Shown here: positions 26,601-34,440 of the stretch, piece by piece | How positions within the stretch are numbered: the first letter of the stretch is position 1 | Layout: each line of letters starts with the position of its first letter | Assembly (NCBI RefSeq): GCF_001618865.1 | Contig: NZ_CP015136.1 | Coordinates: 5,367,001-5,431,000 of the forward strand | Origin: Luteitalea pratensis | GTDB lineage: Bacteria; Acidobacteriota; Vicinamibacteria; Vicinamibacterales; Vicinamibacteraceae | Length of the DNA: 64,000 bases | Direction of reading: 5' to 3' | Made by a program: the position numbers and the translations under genes | Notes under the pieces: model-generated | Databases searched by the model: none | Told to the model about the DNA's origin: nothing | What the model saw: only the letters and a program-made list of their open reading frames with translations

Positions 26601-27469
26601 CGCACCAGGGCCTCGTTACCAGCGTGACAGTCCTGGCCGACGGCCGTCGCGCACTCTCGGCATCCGACGATCAGACGCTGCGGCTGTGGGATCTGGAAAC
26701 CGGCACCGAACTGCGGCGGTTCGAAGGCGATGACAGGGGAGGGAACTGCATAACGGTATTGCCTGGCGGGCGTAGTGCACTTCTTCGGACTGACGGTACG
26801 TTTCTGTCTGACGGTACAACGCTGCTGCTGTCGGCACTCGAGACCGGCGTTGAGCTGCGTCGGTTCGAGGGGCACGAAGGTAAGGTCACCAGCGTAGCGG
26901 TGTCGGCCGACGGACGCCGCGCTCTCTCGGGGTATTCCGACGGCACACTGCGGCTATGGGATCTGGAGACCGGCGCCGAACTAGGACGTTTCGGGCAGCA
27001 TGAAGGTTGGGTCACGAGCGTGACCGTGCTGGCTGACGGCCGTCGCGCACTCTCGGCATCCGAGGATCGGACGCTGCGGCTCTGGGATCTCGACATGGGT
27101 GTCGAGCTGCACCGGTTTGCGGGACATAGAGCGTCGATCAACAGCGTCACGGTGCTGGCTGACGGCCGCCGCGCGCTCTCCGCGTCTGAGACGTTGCGGC
27201 TCTGGGATCTCGAGACCGGCGTTGAGCTACGTCGGTTCGAGGGGCACGAAGGCATGGTCACCAGCGTGACGGTACTGGCCGGCGGGGGCCGCGCGCTCTC
27301 GACATCCGACGATCAGACGCTGCGCCTCTGGGATCTCGAGACCGGCGTCGAGTTGGCGCGACTGACCTTCGATGCCTTGCCATATTCGCTCGCGTGGTCG
27401 TCGCAGCGAGGCGCCGCCGTGGTCGGCGATGCCCGCGGACGCGTGCACGTGATCGACCTCATCGAATGA
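23687..27469 (+). CDS. TIR / NB-ARC / WD40 NLR-like protein, candidate anti-phage sensor
   Basis: This intact 1260-residue protein has an APAF-1/NLR plan. A TIR domain (about 7-100) with FVSYSRTDG and putative NADase Glu80 in SPYVAREW comes first. The NB-ARC follows: Walker A GAGGYGKTA (180-188), Walker B CLLVIDDAW (256-264), the sensor TTRLVTTRD and WPLVLGL. Then come a winged-helix part (LAVFVEDAEIPTSVALGLW) and an APAF-1-like helical linker. The rest is about 14 WD40 repeats (630-1220) plus a degenerate one. In such proteins the propellers sense a ligand, the NB-ARC oligomerises, and the TIR depletes NAD. Context beside a phage-type element fits abortive-infection defence. The trigger is unknown, and a signalling role cannot be excluded. 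Confidence 0.9.
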   Translation: MRDPTTPRVFVSYSRTDGLEFARRLQTALETEDLSLYRDLHDLVGGEDWWRQVEAAIRSVEHVVLVLSPAALRSPYVAREWKLARQEGKKVSPVSGPGALDFSQLPRWMARAHRHDIDIPESLARLVQVLKGPAGEKRVPFMADALPEGFVARPEEFDRLKRSLLDARGEPVAITAALRGAGGYGKTALANALCHDSDVQEAFSDGILRITLGEKPADLVGSIADLIETLVGERPAFRDIDPAKVALVDALDDRRCLLVIDDAWRAEDLAPLLYRGLRNQTTRLVTTRDDRVVPREVPRIAVDAMQSGEAQAMLSRGMPPETAAALRPRLASLAGRLGEWPLVLGLANGVVRTRMSRGATVGDALAYVERAIVHRGLAQAFTPDERASRRLTAWGTLEVSLEQLRTDERARFAELAVFVEDAEIPTSVALGLWRQTAALDPLDGEDLLVRLADLSLLVELDLGRGVLRLHDVVRTLLRDGPIAGRLSELDRLLVTHYREANDGDLAALRDVYGLRHLMAHLNSAGELQVARGLLTDPAWLANKLHRLGIQPLLADYATLSHRDATLDLVRGSLSLAAPALARNAGELAQQLLARLAPGDAKGLDKFLAHTRRLLVRPTLVPHRPTFTPPGAELRRYEGHEESVTSVTVLADGRRALSGSRDRTLRLWDLDTGAELRRYEGHSEWVTSVTVLADGRRALSGYSDGALRLWDLETGAELRRFEGHDNVVTSATVLADGRRALSASADWTLRLWDLESGAQLHRFDGHEDWVASVAVHERYVLSGSSDRTLRLWDLETGVELRRFEGHEGMVTSVTVLAGGGRALSGSWDRTLRLWDLETGAELRRFAGHDNGVTSVTVLADGRRALSASEDRTLRLWDLDTGAELRRFESHAGPVTSVTAMADGRRAISASWDRTLRLWDLEAMPELPRFGEHEDRVSSLAVLADGRRALSGSWDRTLRLWDLETGVELRRLEAHQGLVTSVTVLADGRRALSASDDQTLRLWDLETGTELRRFEGDDRGGNCITVLPGGRSALLRTDGTFLSDGTTLLLSALETGVELRRFEGHEGKVTSVAVSADGRRALSGYSDGTLRLWDLETGAELGRFGQHEGWVTSVTVLADGRRALSASEDRTLRLWDLDMGVELHRFAGHRASINSVTVLADGRRALSASETLRLWDLETGVELRRFEGHEGMVTSVTVLAGGGRALSTSDDQTLRLWDLETGVELARLTFDALPYSLAWSSQRGAAVVGDARGRVHVIDLIE
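25588..27354 (+). repeat. Internal 126-bp-type WD40-coding repeats, about 14 units
   Basis: The units of about 42 codons (LRRFEGHxxxVTSVTVLADG type) are strikingly alike at DNA level. 26054-26155 and 27200-27301 are identical over 102 bases. Units 2, 4 and 5 resemble units 11, 13 and 14, an offset of nine repeats, which points to recent block duplication or conversion inside the gene. Confidence 0.85.
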
Positions 27470-27869
27470 CGACGTCCGACTGATTGCTGGGTACGACCTT
27501 CTAGCGTCAGGCTGCGCGCATGGCGGGCAGCGAAGACCAGAACGTGTTGCCGGACGAAGCTGCTCCCCCGGGAGCGCTCCCCGGACTTCGCAGAGACGTC
27601 CTTGCTCGTCCCCTGCAGCTTCCGCCCGGGCCGCAGCTATCTCGAGGACTTCTGTTGATTCTGCGAGATGAACTCGCGAATCGCTCCCACAAACTCTGGA
27701 CGCCCCGGCGCCCCACGCGCGCCACCGTGAGTTGCACCGGTAGGACAACCACCTTGTTCTACCCGTGGACGCGCCTTCGCGCTTGAGCACGCGGATCAGC
27801 AGGCCCCCGAGGACCCGGACGAGTAACGGGCGGCCAACATCTTCTGTTTTCTGACGACTCCTCAGGCGA
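27470..27869. other. Gap of 400 bases without a supported gene
   Basis: Open frames exist on both strands, but none has a family match I recognise, a convincing Shine-Dalgarno or a consistent product. It may hold decayed accessory DNA downstream of the NLR-like gene. Confidence 0.4.
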
Positions 27870-29021
27870 TCACTTCGCCGACCCGCGATTGCCGTTGAGC
27901 GCCGGCAGCTCCAGCAGGAAATAGGACAGGCTCGCAAGCGCCAGCGAGAGCGGGGCGCACACCAGGAAGGTCTTCCACACCGGCCAGGCGAACACCTCGT
28001 GGCAGATGTAGATCAGCGGATAGTGCCAGAGATACAGGCCGTAGCAGATGGCGCCCAGGTACAGCGACACCGGGTTCTGGAACGCGAAGCGCAGGCCCCA
28101 GCCGGTCGGGGTCTTCAGGAAAGACATGATGAGCGCCAGCGACAACAGTACGTAGAAGTGCTGTTGCCAGGCATACCAGGCCGGCACGACGACGTTCATC
28201 CGGGCGGCGCCCCACACCATCACGGCGACCATCGCCCACACCAGCCACGGCCGCGCGAGCCACGCGCACGCCGCCTGCACGGGCCGTGTGTCGAAGGTGA
28301 TGGCCAGCAAGGCGCCCAGTGCCAGGCTGTCCAGGTGCATGTCGGTGCCGTTGTACATCCGTTCCCAGTTCGCCCCATGCAGCGCCAGCCACGAACGCCA
28401 CGCCATGGTGGCCACCATCACCCCGCCGAGCGCGACCGCCCAGAAGGCCAGGCGCAGTGGCCGCTTGCCCGCCGCCGGCGCCACGCCACGTCCGCTCAGT
28501 GCGAGGAGGAGCCCGAAGATCGCCGGCCACAGCAGGTAGTACTGCTCCTCGATCGAAAGCGACCAGGTGTGCCCGATGTAATTCTGGTGCGGCACCCCGA
28601 AGGCGCGCAGCCAGTTGGCGAAGTAGAACAGCGTGCCGGCCACGTTCAGCAGTAGGGACGCGCGGTGCCCGAACCCCACCACGAAGAACAGCGCGATCGG
28701 GATCACCATCGCCAACAGCGCGGGGTACAGGCGGCGCAGGCGCCGCACGTAGAACGACGCGTAGTGGATCCTGCCGTCGGTGTGCCAATCCTTGAGCAGC
28801 AGCCGCGTGATGAAGAAGCTGCTCATCATGAAGAACGCGTCCATGAACAGGATGGCGCCCGGCAGCCACTCGTAGGAAACGTGCGCGACGAAGACGCCGA
28901 TGGTCATCAGGCCACGCATGCCGTCCAGGGCGGGCCAGCGCGCAGACGAAGGCCGGACCGGCGAGTCGGCCACGACCGGCGTGGCCGCAGCCGCCTCAAA
29001 CCGAGGATGGGACGTCGACAT
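27870..29021 (-). CDS. Acyltransferase 3 (OafA/YrhL) family membrane protein
   Basis: Starting at the ATG 29021 gives 383 residues with about ten transmembrane helices. The N-terminal RWPALDGMRGLMTIGVFVAHV contains the family's Arg and His (AxRGxxxxxxxxxH-like), and RRLRRLYPAL follows on the next cytoplasmic loop. HTWSLSIEEQYYLLWP is the central family motif. These proteins O-acylate surface polysaccharides, lipids or antibiotics. Nothing nearby reveals the acceptor. The gene stands alone on the minus strand with non-coding DNA on both sides. Confidence 0.92.
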   Translation of the reverse strand: MSTSHPRFEAAAATPVVADSPVRPSSARWPALDGMRGLMTIGVFVAHVSYEWLPGAILFMDAFFMMSSFFITRLLLKDWHTDGRIHYASFYVRRLRRLYPALLAMVIPIALFFVVGFGHRASLLLNVAGTLFYFANWLRAFGVPHQNYIGHTWSLSIEEQYYLLWPAIFGLLLALSGRGVAPAAGKRPLRLAFWAVALGGVMVATMAWRSWLALHGANWERMYNGTDMHLDSLALGALLAITFDTRPVQAACAWLARPWLVWAMVAVMVWGAARMNVVVPAWYAWQQHFYVLLSLALIMSFLKTPTGWGLRFAFQNPVSLYLGAICYGLYLWHYPLIYICHEVFAWPVWKTFLVCAPLSLALASLSYFLLELPALNGNRGSAK

Positions 29022-29066
29022 GGTCGCGGCAGGCCCGGGCGCAGGCGTTCGGCGATGCACACACAC

Positions 29067-29425
29067 TCGGCTTCGAGAGCAGATGCGCCCGCAGCATCAC
29101 AAGGTCGTCGTTTCGGTGAAGCGACTCGTTACGACGCCCGTGTCGCCGGAGACGTCCACACGCGCCGTACGGTCCGACAAGGTGGCGGGTAGCCACCGAT
29201 GTCGCGGGTACACGCCTTGCGGCGCCAGGGCCGCATCGATAGGACCCAATCATGGAAGAGGTTACCACGTTCGTCGGCATCGATGCCTACGAGAAGGACG
29301 CAGCATCGAGATCCTGCCGCAGGAGCGGCGATGGTCGCGCGGCCGCCTCACACGACCATCACAAGGCGTGGTCCGGGCGGGCTCGAAGGCCCGCCACTGG
29401 CATTCACGAACGTCCGGGTCTGCCA
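29067..29425. other. Gap without a supported gene
   Basis: I find no recognisable gene in these 360 bases between the acyltransferase start and the truncated hydrolase. It includes the acyltransferase promoter region, and the right part may be remains of the broken hydrolase locus. Confidence 0.35.
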
Positions 29426-29737
29426 TCATTCCGCCGGCAGGGCGACGAGGAGACCGTTGGAGGCGCTCTCGCTGGCCGCTCCGCCGGTCACGGGCTGGAC
29501 ATCGAGCGTAGCGAGGACCGTCCCAGCAAGGCCTTGGACCGCTTCGATCACCGTGCCCGCGCGAGCGACGAGCACGCTGCCGGTGAACTCGCCGTTCTCG
29601 TGCAGTTGCGTCAGCATCCGGCGAATCGTGTCGGTCTGGTCTTGCGGTGATGTCGGCGCCTGCGCTGGCAGCGTGGCGGCGAGGCACGCAACGACGACGA
29701 TGACAGCGAGTGAAACGACCCGGGATCTCACGGACAC
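29426..29737 (-). pseudogene. Remnant of a secreted beta-lactamase-like serine hydrolase
   Basis: A 103-codon frame begins with a good signal peptide (MSVRSRVVSLAVIVVVACLA) ending at LPAQA. A segment typical of the start of class C beta-lactamase-like hydrolases follows (LHENGEFTGSVLVARAGTVI). The active-site SxxK and YxN motifs, which should follow within the next 40-100 residues, are missing. After a short unrelated-looking linker the frame ends with NGLLVALPAE, which resembles a natural C-terminus. The simplest reading is an in-frame internal deletion joining both ends. The alternative is a genuine small exported protein. Confidence 0.5.
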
Positions 29738-29788
29738 TCCCTGGCGCAGCTGTTCGCCGACGGCTGATGTACAACCGCCCGGTAGCGG

Positions 29789-30091
29789 CTACTCGCCCCG
29801 ACGGATGCCCGCGAGCGTCTCTTCGTGCTCGCGCTCGAATCGCGCCAGGTCGCGCCGCAGCTCCTCTTCACGCTCCATGATCGCGGCCGGATCGAAGGTT
29901 CCCGAGACCGCGGTCTGGTGCATGATGCGCCGCTGCGCGACGCGCGCCTCGTACTGCTTCTTCGCCGCGGCGATGGCCTCCCGCTGCGCGTCGGTGAGCG
30001 ACACCTGGGTGATGCCTTTCGCCTCATCCTGCTGCCGCAGCTTCTCCATCACGAGTTCGAGCCGGCTCTTCGGAGCGCCGTCGTTGGTCAT
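29789..30091 (-). CDS. Small coiled-coil hypothetical protein
   Basis: The ATG at 30091 gives 100 residues, almost all helical and charged: SRLELVMEKLRQQDEAKG, a DAQREAIAAAKKQYEARVAQ helix, then MEREEELRRDLARFEREHEE. Two long helices separated by a Thr/Gly loop suggest a helical hairpin or coiled coil in the cytoplasm. A much longer open frame upstream has no protein-like composition and overlaps the oxidoreductase gene antisense, so I reject it. Proteins of this kind look conserved in Acidobacteriota, but I cannot name the family. No operon partner is seen. Confidence 0.72.
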   Translation of the reverse strand: MTNDGAPKSRLELVMEKLRQQDEAKGITQVSLTDAQREAIAAAKKQYEARVAQRRIMHQTAVSGTFDPAAIMEREEELRRDLARFEREHEETLAGIRRGE

Positions 30092-30335
30092 GAGCCCATC
30101 GTAGTCGAGGCCGGCGTCGGCGTGGAGTGGCGAATTGTCGGTCGTTGATACTTTCGGCCAGATTTCATGTACCGGCGGGAATCGTGTCGCGAACGGATCA
30201 CAGTCCCGCACCCACGATGGCGTATGCTCGTGAGCGAACGTACCGCGAGTGGATTGGTGGTCCCGAGCCGGTGCGCAGACATGACGCGGCGCCGTGGCAA
30301 CGACGTGCCCGCAAGCCAGCCAGGAGGCATGACAG

Positions 30336-31787
30336 ATGGACGGTGACCAAAGCGGACTCTCTCGGCGCAGCTTCGCGCAACGTCTCGGCCAGGTCGCCGC
30401 GGCGTCGACCCTGGCCACGCTGAACGCGCCAGCCGTACACGGCGCCGAAGGCAACGCGATCCAGTTCGCGCTGGTCGGCTGCGGCGGCCGCGGCACCGGC
30501 GCAATCGTCGATGCCATGGCCACCAAGAACGGGCCCCTGAAGCTGGTGGCGATGGCCGACATCTTCGAGGACAAGCTCACGCGCAGCTTCAAGTCGCTGG
30601 CCAACCGGATCGGCGATGGCATGGCCGTCAAGGACGACAACAAGTTTCTCGGCTTCGACGGCTACCAGAAGGCGATGGACGTGCTCAAGCCCGGCGACGT
30701 CGTCATCCTCGCGACGCCGCCCGCCTTCCGCTGGGTGCACTTCGACTACGCGATCAAGAAGGGCCTCAACGTCTTCATGGAGAAGCCGGTCACCGTCGAC
30801 GGCCCCACCTCCAGGAAGATGTTCGAGCTCGGGCAGCAGTCGGTGCGCAAGAACCTCAAGGTCGGTGTCGGCCTGATGTGTCGCCATTGCGACGCCCGCA
30901 ACGAGTTGCTGCGCCGCATCAAGGACGGCCAGATCGGCGAGATCGTCTCGATGCGCGCCTACCGCATGCATGGCCCGGGCGGATCGGCCTTCACCAAGAA
31001 GCAGGTGAAGAACGGCATCACGCCGCAGGTCGTCGGCGACGCCACGCAGCCGATGACCGAGGTCATGTACCAGCTGCGCCGGTTCCACGGCTTCCTGTGG
31101 GCGTCGGGCGGGATGTACTCCGACTTCTACATCCACAACATCGACGAGACCTGCATGATGAAGGAAGCCTGGCCGGTGAAGGCACAGGCCGTCGGCGGAC
31201 GCCATTATCGTGGCGACTACGTCGATCAGAACTTCGACACCTACTCGGTCGAGTACACGTTCCCCGACGGCACCAAGCTGCACCTGGACGGCCGCACCAT
31301 GACCGGCGCCTGGGCGGAGTTCGCCTCGTACGCGCACGGCACGAAGGGCCTGGCGGTGATCTCGTCGAAGGAGCACACGCCGGCGCGCAGCCGCATCTAC
31401 TCGGGGCACAATCCAGACCCGGCCAACCTCGCCTGGGCGTATCCCGAGAACGAGCGCAACCCGTACCGCGTGGAGTGGCTCGACCTCATCGACGCGATCC
31501 GGAACGACCGCCCCTACAACGAGGTGCGGCGCGGCGTCGAAGCGAGCCTCGTGACCAGCATGGGGCGCATGGCCGCACACACCGGCCGCGTCATCACCTA
31601 CGACGAGATCCTCAACGGCACCCACGAGTTCGCCCCGGGCGTCGACACGCTGACGATGGACGGCCCCGCACCGGTGGTCGCGGATGCCGACGGCCGCTAC
31701 CCGGTGCCCATGCCTGGCCTGGTCACCGACCGCGAATACGGCATCCCGCCGTCGCTCCCCACATCCGCTGCCGCGCAGCTGCCCTGA
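30336..31787 (+). CDS. Tat-exported Gfo/Idh/MocA family oxidoreductase
   Basis: This 483-residue NAD(P)-dependent dehydrogenase-type protein has a Tat signal (SRRSFAQRLGQVAAASTLA). The Rossmann GxGxxG-like ALVGCGGRGTGAI follows, then the conserved FMEKPVTVDGP (Glu-Lys-Pro, Lys probably catalytic). A C-terminal alpha/beta domain carries GGMYSDFYIHNID. Exported members with Tat signals are abundant in Acidobacteriota and Planctomycetota. They are thought to oxidise or epimerise sugars and cyclitols, some in 3-keto pathways with DUF1080 hydrolases. Substrate unknown. A strong terminator hairpin follows at 31814. Confidence 0.92.
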   Translation: MDGDQSGLSRRSFAQRLGQVAAASTLATLNAPAVHGAEGNAIQFALVGCGGRGTGAIVDAMATKNGPLKLVAMADIFEDKLTRSFKSLANRIGDGMAVKDDNKFLGFDGYQKAMDVLKPGDVVILATPPAFRWVHFDYAIKKGLNVFMEKPVTVDGPTSRKMFELGQQSVRKNLKVGVGLMCRHCDARNELLRRIKDGQIGEIVSMRAYRMHGPGGSAFTKKQVKNGITPQVVGDATQPMTEVMYQLRRFHGFLWASGGMYSDFYIHNIDETCMMKEAWPVKAQAVGGRHYRGDYVDQNFDTYSVEYTFPDGTKLHLDGRTMTGAWAEFASYAHGTKGLAVISSKEHTPARSRIYSGHNPDPANLAWAYPENERNPYRVEWLDLIDAIRNDRPYNEVRRGVEASLVTSMGRMAAHTGRVITYDEILNGTHEFAPGVDTLTMDGPAPVVADADGRYPVPMPGLVTDREYGIPPSLPTSAAAQLP

Positions 31788-31813
31788 CTGCACTAGTTGG
31801 AAGCTGCACTCGA

Positions 31814-31841
31814 ACGGGCGCGTCTCCGGACGCGCCCGTTG
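31814..31841 (+). terminator. Terminator hairpin after the oxidoreductase gene
   Basis: A 12-bp perfect stem (AACGGGCGCGTC / GACGCGCCCGTT) with a 4-base loop lies 26 bases past the stop codon. It is followed by GCCATTTCC, so the U-run is weak. Confidence 0.7.
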
Positions 31842-31863
31842 CCATTTCCGGTAGCATGCCTCG

Positions 31864-32673
31864 ATGCTGACCCTGAGGGGCCACCGGGCCCTCGTCACCG
31901 GCGCAACCCAGGGCGTCGGCCGCGCCATCGCCGTGGCCATCGCCAGGGCGGGCGCCGACGTCGTCCTGCACGGACTGCGCAGCGACCCGCAGGCCGATCA
32001 GACCCGCGCTCAATGTGCCGCATTGGGAGTTCAGGTCGCGGTGGTCGAGGGCGATCTCTCCTCGCGCCCCGTCGCGGCGACCGAACGCCTCTTCCGTGAA
32101 GCGACGGCGGCGATGCCAGCCATCGACCTGCTGGTCAACAACGCCGGCACCTGCCTCGACACGATGCACTTCCTGGATGTCAGCGCCGATCTGTTCGAGC
32201 GCACCATGCGCCTGAACGTGCACGCGCCGTTCTTCCTGACGCAGCAGTTCGCACGCCGCTGGGTGGAACAGGGCACGCAGGGGCGCGTGCTCTTCACGGG
32301 ATCGATCAACGGCCGCCTCGCCGAGTCGAATCACGCGGCCTACGACACGTCGAAGGGAGCCGTCGAGATGATGGTGAAGACACTGTGCGTCTCGCTGGCG
32401 CCGAAGGGCATCCGCGTCAACGGGATGGCTCCCGGCCTGGTCAGGACCCCGCTCACGGAGGCGTTCCTGTCCGATCCAAAGGCGATGGCCTGGATGCAGA
32501 TGCACACGCCGAACCGCGCGGTGCCGGGGCCCGAGGTGTGTGGCGAAGCCGCCGCCTTCCTGCTCAGCGACGCCGCCTGGCACATCCACGGCCAGATGCT
32601 GCTGGTGGACGGCGGGATGAGCGCCTGGCAGCAGCCCGATCCGCCGCCCGGCCAGCCGACTACTATTCCTTGA
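31864..32673 (+). CDS. Short-chain dehydrogenase/reductase (SDR)
   Basis: This classical SDR has 269 residues. Its cofactor loop is TGATQGVGRA (residues 12-21), and the NNAG motif is at 92-95. The catalytic residues are Ser147 (TGSING), Tyr160 and Lys164 (YDTSK). Absence of an acidic residue at the end of strand 2 (HGLRSD) hints at NADP rather than NAD. The sequence AAFLLSDAAWHIHGQMLLVDGG is the usual C-terminal binding segment. The substrate cannot be inferred. It converges with the small lipoprotein gene, whose 3' end overlaps by 11 bases. A position after an oxidoreductase suggests carbohydrate metabolism, but a terminator lies between them. Confidence 0.93.
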   Translation: MLTLRGHRALVTGATQGVGRAIAVAIARAGADVVLHGLRSDPQADQTRAQCAALGVQVAVVEGDLSSRPVAATERLFREATAAMPAIDLLVNNAGTCLDTMHFLDVSADLFERTMRLNVHAPFFLTQQFARRWVEQGTQGRVLFTGSINGRLAESNHAAYDTSKGAVEMMVKTLCVSLAPKGIRVNGMAPGLVRTPLTEAFLSDPKAMAWMQMHTPNRAVPGPEVCGEAAAFLLSDAAWHIHGQMLLVDGGMSAWQQPDPPPGQPTTIP

Positions 32674-32995
32674 CGATGCCGATCGGGTGCGCGGTGGTGC
32701 AATCGACGCGCAGCAGTTCGTGCTCGCCCACACCGTACTTGCCCGCGGTCACGCGGTAGTCGCCCTGCCCATTGTGCAGGGTACGTACGAGCTGGATGGT
32801 GCTCTTGTCCTGCATGTCGAGCAGGGCCGCCAGGCACACCGTGCCCAGGTTCGGATAGCCGTCCTCGCGCACGAACGTGCCCGGCGTGCCCGTGGCCGGC
32901 CGATCGATCTTCTCCGGGGTCGTCGTGACCTTCATGGTGGAGCAACCACCGGAAGCCGCGAGGATCACCACTCCTGCCAGTACACGTGCACGCAT
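32663..32995 (-). CDS. Small lipoprotein
   Basis: The ATG at 32995 opens on a lipoprotein signal (MRARVLAGVVILAASGGC) with lipobox Cys18, giving 110 residues. The mature part has GTVCLAALLDMQDKSTIQLV and GVGEHELLRVDCTTAHPIG, with two cysteines that may pair. No known enzyme motif is visible. The longer upstream frame is arginine-rich and lacks a signal, so the later start is preferred. Its 3' end overlaps the SDR gene tail to tail. Function unknown; probably a periplasm-facing envelope protein. Confidence 0.78.
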   Translation of the reverse strand: MRARVLAGVVILAASGGCSTMKVTTTPEKIDRPATGTPGTFVREDGYPNLGTVCLAALLDMQDKSTIQLVRTLHNGQGDYRVTAGKYGVGEHELLRVDCTTAHPIGIVKE

Positions 32996-33135
32996 CGTTG
33001 TCTCTCCAGGATGCCGCGCGGGGCTCGAGCCGTCCCTGCCCGCGGGTCTGCGTGAAAGGAAATCGGCTCGTTCGACCCGAAGCTTCAATCGGGGCCCCAG
33101 GGGTCGTCGCTCCCCTGTCCGGACACCGCGGCGTG

Positions 33136-34121
33136 ATGACACAATGCCGCGACCCGGAAACCAAGCATGCGCTGGATTCCCTCATTGTCCTCGGCACCCT
33201 CGGCAGCGTCGGCGTGACGCTCCTGGCGCAGACCCCGGCCGTGGCCCCCCTGGCCATCGTCGTGGATACCGATCACCCGGGCGCCGACATCGCCCCGACG
33301 ATGTACGGCATCTTCTTCGAGGACATCAACTTCGGCGCGGATGGCGGCCTCTATGCCGAGAAGATCAAGAACCGCTCGTTCGAGTTCGCCGACGCGATGA
33401 TGGGGTGGAAGCGGGCCTGGGTGGACGGCACGGCCGGCGCCGTCGACGTCCGAGCCGATACCGGGCCAGGACCCGCCAATCCCCACTACCTGCGCGTCCG
33501 GTCGGACCGCGGCCGCTTCGGCGTCGTCAACGACGGCTTTCGCGGCGTCGGCGTGCGCAAGGGCGAGCGCTCCCGATGCGACCGAGCACGCTGCGCGCCG
33601 CGGTTGCGGAGGCGGCGTTCATGACCGGCCTCGAGCGCAACGCCGACGTCGTACGCCTGTCCGCGTATGCCCCACTGCTCGCGCACATCGACGCCTGGCG
33701 GTGGACGCCGAACCTGATCTGGTTTGACAACCTGCGCGCATTCGGCACGCCGTCGTACCGCGTGCAGCAGTTGTTCGGTGCCCACCGCGGCGCGCGTGTC
33801 CTGCCATTGACGATGGAGGGCTCGCCAGCCAACGGCACACGCGGCGTGTTCGCGAGCGCCGCGATGGCTGACGATGGCACCACGGTCATCCTGAAGCTCG
33901 TGAACCCGTCGTCAACGGCCATGCCCGTGTCGCTCTCGGTGGGTACCACGGCGACATCTGCCGAGACCTGGGTCCTCACGGGTCCGCCGGATGCCGAGAA
34001 CACGTTCGCGCAGCCCGACCGCGTCCGCCCGTCGCACGAGTCCGTCACTGTTACGGGAGGTCGCCTGGAGCGGACGCTGCCGGCCAGTTCGTTCAGCGTA
34101 ATTCGCGTCGCGCGCCGATGA
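33136..34121 (+). pseudogene. Broken GH51-type alpha-L-arabinofuranosidase
   Basis: The N-terminal fragment (33136-about 33560, frame 1) has APTMYGIFFEDINFGADGG, AEKIKNRSFEF and a carbohydrate-binding-like start of GH51 enzymes. Near 33570 the homologous reading shifts to frame 3. There only the C-terminal part remains: AAFMTGLERNADVVRLSAYA, NLIWFDNLRAFGTPSYRVQQ and a final beta-sandwich ending at 34121. About 300-400 central residues, including both catalytic glutamates, are missing. A signal-peptide-like segment follows the start. The enzyme would have released arabinose from plant hemicellulose. This is a deletion plus frameshift, so the gene should be inactive. Confidence 0.82.
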
Positions 34122-34440
34122 GCGCGTCCCGATCCTCTGGCGTGACGATCCAGCCTCGTAGACGTAGCCGCGCACCGCCGCGGGACGATCAGGCCCTGGT
34201 CCACCAACGCCGCGAACATCGGGCCGTCGCCGTACGCGCGGACGGGCAGCTGGGCCGTCGCCAGCAGTACGAAGCAAAGACCGGCAAACGCCGTCAGCAG
34301 CCGGACGGCCGGTTGATACTTCCGAGTGCCGTAAGGAGCACTCGACACAACCTTCGTGGCCGGCGGAGGGAACAGCCGGGGCGCGCGTGTCCCCGGTGGT
34401 GACACGCCTTCCTGGGGTGGTGTCGTTACACTACGCAATC
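34122..34440. other. Gap with a possible membrane-protein remnant on the minus strand
   Basis: No intact gene is present. On the minus strand a short stretch (about 34195-34320) reads LLTAFAGLCFVLLATAQLPV followed by YGDGPMFAALVDQGL. This resembles the first helix and loop of a polytopic glycosyltransferase-like protein, but it runs straight into non-homologous sequence. I treat it as a likely fragment only. Confidence 0.35.

Noticed and set aside
23687-27469. The TIR / NB-ARC / WD40 gene as cargo inside the tRNA element
   Set aside because: It starts 205 bases beyond attR, and I found no further copy of the att core downstream, so it is a neighbour and not shown to be part of the element.
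27507-27786. Small frames on both strands after the NLR-like gene, considered as an antitoxin or second component
   Set aside because: Neither frame has a start signal, domain or consistent codon use. The NLR-like protein appears to stand alone.
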